From Flavobacteriales bacterium UBA2040 (GTDB lineage Bacteria; Bacteroidota; Bacteroidia; Flavobacteriales_D; Crocinitomicaceae), in NCBI GenBank assembly GCA_002332715.1, contig DDBE01000214.1, positions 1 through 11,382 of the forward strand: 11,382 nucleotides of DNA. The letters run 5' to 3'. How positions within the stretch are numbered: the first letter of the stretch is position 1; each line of letters starts with the position of its first letter. Positions 7,012 through 11,382 of this stretch are shown here, piece after piece. The notes under the pieces are model-generated. The model searched no databases, had not been told where the DNA came from, and was given only the letters and a program-made list of their open reading frames with translations. The translations under genes and the position numbers were made by a program.

Positions 7012-7692
7012 ATGGAAGAGGATGTTCTTACTGAATTAAACAATATGATTAGCTCAAAAAAAGTTGAGTTATTTGAAGAAATTGCAGCATTAAGAACAAA
7101 TTACTTAACAGTAGTTCTTGAAGATGTTTATCAGGAACACAACGCGAGTGCAATTCTGCGCACTTGTGACTGTTTTGGCATTCAAGAATTGCGCACGATT
7201 GAAAAAAACAACGAATACAAGATTCAAAGAGATATTGCTCGAGGAGCCGGACGATGGGTTGACTTATATAGCTATGGTAATGGGATAAACCCGACCTTAG
7301 AATGTTTAAACGAACTCAAATCCAAAGGGTATAAAATCGTGGCCACTACCCCACATGAAAAAGATACTAAATTATCAGAACTACCTTTAGATTGCCCCAT
7401 GGCACTCGTTTTCGGAACAGAAATGAATGGTATCTCCAGCGAAGTTGTTGATAACGCTGATTACTTTGTTAAAATCCCAATGTATGGATTTACAGAGAGT
7501 TATAATATTTCAGTTGCAGTTGCTTTAACTTTGCAATCATTAAGGAATCGTTTACAAAACGAAAACATCTCTTTTGTTCTCTCAAAAGAAGAACAAATCA
7601 AATTAAAGATTAAGTGGGCAACAAAAATCATCAGGAATGGTGATATAATTGAACAAGAAATTCACAGACGATTAATGGAAAAAACTAAATAG
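7012..7692 (+). CDS. trmH: TrmH/SpoU-family RNA 2'-O-methyltransferase
   Basis: This is a SPOUT-class enzyme that methylates a ribose 2'-OH in RNA, probably G18 in tRNA by analogy with TrmH. With ATG at 7012 it has 226 residues. The three SPOUT motifs are present: HNASAILRTCD (43-53, with N44 and catalytic-type R50), LVFGTEMNGIS (motif 2, with E137 and G140), and IPMYGFTESYNISVAVAL (motif 3, S163 and N165), which form the trefoil knot. The frame extends upstream to ATG 6985, but those codons form part of the HU terminator and encode a non-family sequence. Only 11 nt separate that terminator from the start, so expression depends on read-through or a hidden promoter. The exact RNA target is not certain from sequence. 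Confidence 0.85.
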   Translation: MEEDVLTELNNMISSKKVELFEEIAALRTNYLTVVLEDVYQEHNASAILRTCDCFGIQELRTIEKNNEYKIQRDIARGAGRWVDLYSYGNGINPTLECLNELKSKGYKIVATTPHEKDTKLSELPLDCPMALVFGTEMNGISSEVVDNADYFVKIPMYGFTESYNISVAVALTLQSLRNRLQNENISFVLSKEEQIKLKIKWATKIIRNGDIIEQEIHRRLMEKTK

Positions 7693-7697
7693 AGTAC

Positions 7698-7705
7698 TAT
7701 ATTTG
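7698..7705 (+). promoter_or_regulatory. Candidate -7 element for the bTHX gene
   Basis: TATATTTG is a perfect TAnnTTTG match just after the trmH stop codon. No TTG sits 17-23 nt upstream, so the -33 box is absent or degenerate. It predicts a leader of about 33 nt that is A-rich up to the ATG at 7745, like the HU leader. Confidence 0.45.
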
Positions 7706-7744
7706 TCTATTACATAAAAATAACGAAATAAAAATTACAAACTC

Positions 7745-7936
7745 ATGGGAAAAGGCGATAAAAAAACTGCAAAAGGAAAAAGAACAATCGGTTCATTTGG
7801 TAATACTAGACCAAAAAAGAAGGCAGCACCTGCTGTCGTAGCCTCTTCTGCCAAACCTAAAAAAGAAAAAGAAGCGAAAAAACCGGTAAAAAAGCCAGTA
7901 GCAAAGAAAACAACGAAGAAAACTGACGAAAAATAG
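7745..7936 (+). CDS. Small ribosomal subunit protein bTHX
   Basis: The 63-residue very basic protein begins MGKGDKKTAKGKRTIGSFG and continues NTRPKKK. Residues 2-26 align along their length with the 26-residue Thermus 30S protein Thx, which starts GKGDRRTRRGKI and contains GTYGKYRPRKKK. Thx lies in the head of the 30S subunit and contacts rRNA. Residues 27-63 are an Ala/Pro/Lys-rich tail with 13 lysines, probably disordered; such tails occur in Bacteroidota homologues. The gene is flanked by a -7 element and a strong terminator, fitting a separately transcribed, well-expressed ribosomal gene. The low-complexity tail alone would be uninformative; the N-terminal match makes the call. Confidence 0.82.
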   Translation: MGKGDKKTAKGKRTIGSFGNTRPKKKAAPAVVASSAKPKKEKEAKKPVKKPVAKKTTKKTDEK

Positions 7937-7943
7937 TTAACTT

Positions 7944-7972
7944 AAAGCTGTCCAATTGGGTAGCTTTTTTTT
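7944..7972 (+). terminator. Intrinsic terminator of the bTHX gene
   Basis: AAAGCTGTCC (7944-7953) pairs with GGGTAGCTTT (7958-7967) across an AATT loop. The stem has ten base pairs, two of them G-U, and a T run continues to 7972. It begins 8 nt after the bTHX stop and ends 13 nt before the serC ATG. Confidence 0.82.
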
Positions 7973-7985
7973 CAATAATATTAGT

Positions 7986-9050
7986 ATGACGTATAATTTC
8001 GGAGCTGGACCTTGTATCCTTCCTCAAAATGTATTTCAAGAAGCTTCCAAAGCCGTTCTTGATTTTAATGGATTGTCCATATTAGAAGTTTCACATCGTC
8101 ATAAAGATTTTGTGGCTGTTGTGGATGAAACTATTGAATTGGTAAAAAAAGCACTTAATGTCCCAGATGGCTACTCAATTGCTTTTCTTCAAGGCGGAGC
8201 AACTTTAGGTTTCTCAATTGCAGCTTTGAATATGATGAGATCTGGAAAAGCTGGTTATATCAATTCGGGTACTTGGGCAAGTGGGGCCATGAAAGAAGCT
8301 GGAAAAGTTGGAATGAATGTTATTACAATTGCTAGTTCTGAAGATAAAAATTTCGGATATATCCCTAAAGACTTTGCTGTCCCTTCGGATATGGACTACC
8401 TTCACTTTACATCAAACAACACGATTTACGGAACGCAATATCAAAAATTCCCAGAGTATTCAGGAAGTATAGTCTGTGATATGTCATCGGATATTTTTTC
8501 ACGAGAGATCAATGTTGCCGATTTTGATTTGATCTATGCTGGGGCTCAAAAAAATCTAGGACCAGCTGGGGCTACCCTGTATATTGTGAAAAATGAAGTA
8601 TTGAGCCAATCTACTTCTAAATTTATGCCAACATATATGGACCTAGCTGCGCAAATTGCGAAAGGTTCTATGTTAAACACTCCTCCTGTCTTTTCTATTT
8701 ATGTTTCAATGCTCAACTTAAGAAACGCTATTGCAAATGGCGGTCTCGCGGCAATTGAAAAAGAAAATAATGCTAAAGCTGAATTGCTTTATAATGAAAT
8801 AGATACAAACCCTCTTTTCACAACTACCGTGAACAAAGATGACCGTTCTAAAATGAATGCTACTTTTCTTTTGTCGGACGAATCTTTGAAAGATGAATTT
8901 GACAAAATGTGGAATGATGCTAACATCGTCGGACTTAAAGGACATCGATCTGTCGGAGGATACAGAGCATCAATGTATAATGCACTCCCACTTTCAAGCG
9001 TAAAAGTTTTGGTGGATTTAATGAATGAATTCACAAGATCCAAAGGATAA
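7986..9050 (+). CDS. serC: Phosphoserine aminotransferase
   Basis: SerC is the PLP enzyme that converts 3-phosphohydroxypyruvate and glutamate to 3-phosphoserine. With ATG at 7986 it has 354 residues, near the family norm, and begins with the classic YNFGAGPCILP motif. The LQGGATLGF segment binds the cofactor phosphate. The Schiff-base lysine is K189 in YAGAQKNLGPAG. The C-terminal motif HRSVGGYRASMYNALP binds substrate. The frame extends to a TTG at 7956, but that lies within the bTHX terminator and the ten extra residues are not family-like. The serA start follows the serC stop without a gap. The aminotransferase class V fold makes the alternative of another activity unlikely given serA next door. 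Confidence 0.96.
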   Translation: MTYNFGAGPCILPQNVFQEASKAVLDFNGLSILEVSHRHKDFVAVVDETIELVKKALNVPDGYSIAFLQGGATLGFSIAALNMMRSGKAGYINSGTWASGAMKEAGKVGMNVITIASSEDKNFGYIPKDFAVPSDMDYLHFTSNNTIYGTQYQKFPEYSGSIVCDMSSDIFSREINVADFDLIYAGAQKNLGPAGATLYIVKNEVLSQSTSKFMPTYMDLAAQIAKGSMLNTPPVFSIYVSMLNLRNAIANGGLAAIEKENNAKAELLYNEIDTNPLFTTTVNKDDRSKMNATFLLSDESLKDEFDKMWNDANIVGLKGHRSVGGYRASMYNALPLSSVKVLVDLMNEFTRSKG

Positions 9051-10013
9051 ATGAAAATATTAGCAAACGACGGAATATCAAATTCCGGAAAATTAAAACT
9101 TGAAGAAGCTGGTTACACTGTCGTAACAGATAAAGTTGAACAAGAAGATTTAATAACTGCAGTAAATGATAAAAATTTCGAAGTTGTACTTGTAAGAAGT
9201 GCAACCACAGTTAGAAAAGAGGTAATTGATGCCTGTTCTAATTTAAAATTGATTGGACGTGGTGGAGTTGGAATGGATAACATCGACGTTTCATACGCAA
9301 GAGAAGCTGGAAGAATCGTAATAAATACACCTGCTTCATCTTCTCAATCAGTTGCTGAACTAGTGATGGGAAAACTTTATTCCATATCACGTTTTTTAAA
9401 CTCCAGTTACAAAAACATAGAATCTGGTGATTTTAAAACTTTGAAAAAAGAATTTGGAAAAGGAATTGAATTACGAGGAAAAACCTTGGGTATTATTGGA
9501 TTTGGAAGAATCGGTCAAAGTTTAGCTTCTTATGCTATAGGCAGTGGAATGAAAGTTGTCGCTATCGGAATTGATGCTGAAACTGTTAATGTTAACCTTC
9601 CGTTGTTGCACGGAATCAATCCTGTTAACGTTTCTATTGATGTTTCTACTGATTTACATGGAAATCTTCATCAAATGGATTTCATATCTTTGCATGTACC
9701 TAAACAAAATGATGGTAATGCTGTTTTTGGTGAAAGAGAGTTTTCCCTTATGAAAGACGGTGTTCGTATTGTAAATGCAGCAAGAGGTGGTGTAATTAAT
9801 GAGGATGCACTTATAAAAGCTCTTGATGGCGGAAAAGTTGCTGCGGCAGGATTAGATGTATTTGAAAACGAACCTAGTCCTAAACAGGCCCTTTTAAGCC
9901 ATCCTAGAATTGCATGTACACCTCATATTGGTGCTGCAACTGTTGAAGCTCAAGACCGTATTGGAGAAGAATTAGCTGATTTAATTATTTCAAACTTCGG
10001 TAGATTTAACTAG
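9051..10013 (+). CDS. serA: D-3-phosphoglycerate dehydrogenase, short form without ACT domain
   Basis: The enzyme oxidises 3-phosphoglycerate to 3-phosphohydroxypyruvate with NAD, the first step of serine synthesis. The 320-residue protein has an N-terminal substrate-binding lobe with LIGRGGVGMDNID and a Rossmann fold with GFGRIG at 150-155. The catalytic residues of the D-2-hydroxyacid dehydrogenase family are present: R245 in NAARGG, E274 in FENEP, and H292 in TPHIGAA. The protein ends shortly after the catalytic domain, so the ACT regulatory domain for serine feedback in E. coli SerA is missing. Other family members share this fold, but adjacency to serC at zero spacing supports the serA call. 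Confidence 0.92.
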   Translation: MKILANDGISNSGKLKLEEAGYTVVTDKVEQEDLITAVNDKNFEVVLVRSATTVRKEVIDACSNLKLIGRGGVGMDNIDVSYAREAGRIVINTPASSSQSVAELVMGKLYSISRFLNSSYKNIESGDFKTLKKEFGKGIELRGKTLGIIGFGRIGQSLASYAIGSGMKVVAIGIDAETVNVNLPLLHGINPVNVSIDVSTDLHGNLHQMDFISLHVPKQNDGNAVFGEREFSLMKDGVRIVNAARGGVINEDALIKALDGGKVAAAGLDVFENEPSPKQALLSHPRIACTPHIGAATVEAQDRIGEELADLIISNFGRFN

Positions 10014-10016
10014 ACG

Positions 10017-11252
10017 ATGGATATTCGACCATTTAAAGCTCTGCGTCCTGTTCGTGACAAAGTTCACTTGGTTGCTACACGTCCATTTTATACCTACAGG
10101 ACGAATGTTTTGAAGGCTAAAATGCAGAGTAACCCATACTCCTTCTTACATATCATAAATCCAGATTTTGACCTTCACAGAGAAGAAGCCGAAGTATTAG
10201 ATTTGGAGTCTCGGCTTAACCTGGTCAAAGAACAATATCAAAGATTTATCGACGAAGGAATTTTAATTACAGACGAAACACCGTCCATTTATATTTATCG
10301 ACAATCTGGCGACAATCAAGAATATACTGGGATTATTGCCGCAACAAGTGCCTGTGATTACAACGAAGGTAGGGTTAAAAAGCATGAAGCCACTTTAACC
10401 AAAAGAGAAAAACTTTTCACTAAGTATTTAGACTTAGTTGGATATAATGCAGAACCCGTTTTATTGTGTCATAAAAAAATTGATGGTTTAGACACTCTTC
10501 TCGATCAATCCACCTCTCAACGTCCTGATTACGAATTCACTACAACCGATAAATTAAAGCATGAACTTTGGGTGCTACCAACAAATATTAGTGAACAAAT
10601 ATCAAAATACTTTAAAGAAATTGACGCATGTTATATTGCGGACGGTCATCACAGAAGCGCTTCTTCAGCGGCCTTGAATCAACTTAGAATTGAAAAAAAT
10701 AGGTCTTGTGATAAGGACGGTTACTTTCTTAGCTTTTTAATTGACGAGAGCAAATTAAAGGTTTTTGAATACAATCGGATTGTACGGAACATAGAAGATT
10801 TAAGCGAAGAAGAATTCATCAATTCTTTGACAAAAAATTTCGAGGTTAAAGCGTTGAATAAAAAACGTAAATCGAACCTAGAGCATGAAATTATCATGAT
10901 GATGAATGATAATTGGTATTCTTTAATATGCAAAGACCATATTATCGAGACTGATCATCCTGTTAAATCTCTTGATGCGGAAATCCTAACAAATTATGTT
11001 TTGACCCCAATTTTAGGAATTAAAGATTTAAAGACAGATAAAAATGTCGAATTTATTTCAGGTACTGAGAAACTAGATAACCTCAAAAAAAAAATGTATA
11101 AAGACGGTTTTGATATTGCATTTATTCTCTATCCTGTGTCAATGGATCAAGTGAAAAAAGTAGCTGACAACAATATGATTATGCCTCCGAAATCGACTTG
11201 GGTTGAACCTAAAATGCGCAGTGGCTTGACAATTTATTCTTTGAACGAATGA
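10017..11252 (+). CDS. DUF1015 family protein in the serine operon
   Basis: This 411-residue protein belongs to the DUF1015 (COG4198-type) family, recognised by an N-terminal IRPFKALRPV motif, NPYSFLHIINPD near residue 42, the RVKKHEATLTKREK segment (H123, E124), YIADGHHRSASSA (D209-R213), and the C-terminal MPPKSTWVEPKMRSGL. The family has no settled biochemical function that I can state. The DGHHR signature resembles the motif of the ParB/Srx-like free serine kinases SerK and SbnI, a similarity I infer from sequence only. It starts 3 nt after the serA stop and overlaps the next gene by 4 nt, so it is co-expressed with serC and serA. A role in phosphoserine or serine handling is plausible but unproven. 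No membrane segments or signal peptide are seen. Confidence 0.85.
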   Translation: MDIRPFKALRPVRDKVHLVATRPFYTYRTNVLKAKMQSNPYSFLHIINPDFDLHREEAEVLDLESRLNLVKEQYQRFIDEGILITDETPSIYIYRQSGDNQEYTGIIAATSACDYNEGRVKKHEATLTKREKLFTKYLDLVGYNAEPVLLCHKKIDGLDTLLDQSTSQRPDYEFTTTDKLKHELWVLPTNISEQISKYFKEIDACYIADGHHRSASSAALNQLRIEKNRSCDKDGYFLSFLIDESKLKVFEYNRIVRNIEDLSEEEFINSLTKNFEVKALNKKRKSNLEHEIIMMMNDNWYSLICKDHIIETDHPVKSLDAEILTNYVLTPILGIKDLKTDKNVEFISGTEKLDNLKKKMYKDGFDIAFILYPVSMDQVKKVADNNMIMPPKSTWVEPKMRSGLTIYSLNE

Positions 11253-11382
11253 AAGATTTAGATTTTATTGAATTTATAAAAGAATTACCGCAAAACGTAA
11301 CCCTAGTTGCAGTTTCGAAAACCAAGCCAGCGGAAGATATTCAATCGAAATACAAACTAGGACAAAGAGATTTTGGTGAAAA
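11249..11382 (+). CDS. YggS/PLPBP family PLP-binding protein, 5' part only
   Basis: The first 44 codons are in the window and the frame is open at the right edge. The start overlaps the DUF1015 stop in an ATGA arrangement. The fragment contains VTLVAVSKTKPAEDI with the PLP-lysine K24, then GQRDFGEN, the characteristic start of the alanine-racemase-like YggS/PROSC family. These proteins carry PLP and are tied to vitamin B6 homeostasis rather than having a known enzymatic reaction. Its position after serC, a PLP enzyme, gives a plausible functional link, but YggS genes occur in many contexts. Confidence 0.88.
   Translation, partial: MKDLDFIEFIKELPQNVTLVAVSKTKPAEDIQSKYKLGQRDFGE

Noticed and set aside
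7745..7936. Histone H1-like reading of the lysine-rich small protein
   Set aside because: The tail resembles H1-like proteins, but the N-terminal GKGD...GK...RPKKK pattern matches ribosomal protein bTHX much better.
7857..8039. Minus-strand frame with a hydrophobic Phe/Leu-rich product across bTHX-serC
   Set aside because: The hydrophobic stretch is the antisense of the lysine-rich bTHX tail and terminator; no supporting signals.
8214..9043. Minus-strand frames inside serC
   Set aside because: They are antisense to a clearly conserved enzyme, and their products look like reverse-frame composition.

Overview
The window looks like ordinary chromosome from a low-GC member of the Bacteroidota, most likely Flavobacteriales; this is an inference. 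It rests on AT-rich coding sequence, absence of Shine-Dalgarno motifs before starts, several promoter elements matching the Bacteroidota -7 consensus TAnnTTTG, a ribosomal protein bTHX gene, and fmt beside an HU gene. There is no sign of mobile elements, CRISPR arrays, tRNA or rRNA.

Left part, minus strand (1-2972). An XRE/S24 (LexA/CI-like) regulator is cut by the left window edge and has its own candidate promoter and a small dyad. Upstream of it lie three overlapping genes read in this order: an unrecognised 143-residue acidic protein, an ABC ATPase without an adjacent permease, and a YihY/BrkB membrane protein.

Middle, plus strand (3066-6511). After a divergent promoter region come rlmI-like rRNA methyltransferase, a MATE-family transporter and fmt (Met-tRNA formyltransferase), joined by a 1-nt overlap and then a 0-nt gap. 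A weak hairpin terminator follows. Next is an HU gene with a textbook Bacteroidota promoter and a strong terminator.

Right part, plus strand (7012-11382). A TrmH/SpoU-type 2'-O-methyltransferase starts just after the HU terminator. Ribosomal protein bTHX follows with its own -7 element and terminator. Then comes a tight serine-biosynthesis operon: serC, serA, a DUF1015 protein and the start of a YggS/PLPBP gene that runs off the right edge. SerA makes 3-phosphohydroxypyruvate, SerC transaminates it with PLP, DUF1015 occupies the place where a phosphoserine-handling enzyme might be expected, and the YggS-family protein is tied to PLP homeostasis.

Three genes (rlmI, trmH, serC) have over-long open frames whose 5' ends lie in promoters or terminators, so starts were moved downstream. 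The most interesting item is the DUF1015 protein with a DGHHR motif in the serine operon. No clearly novel multi-gene system was seen.
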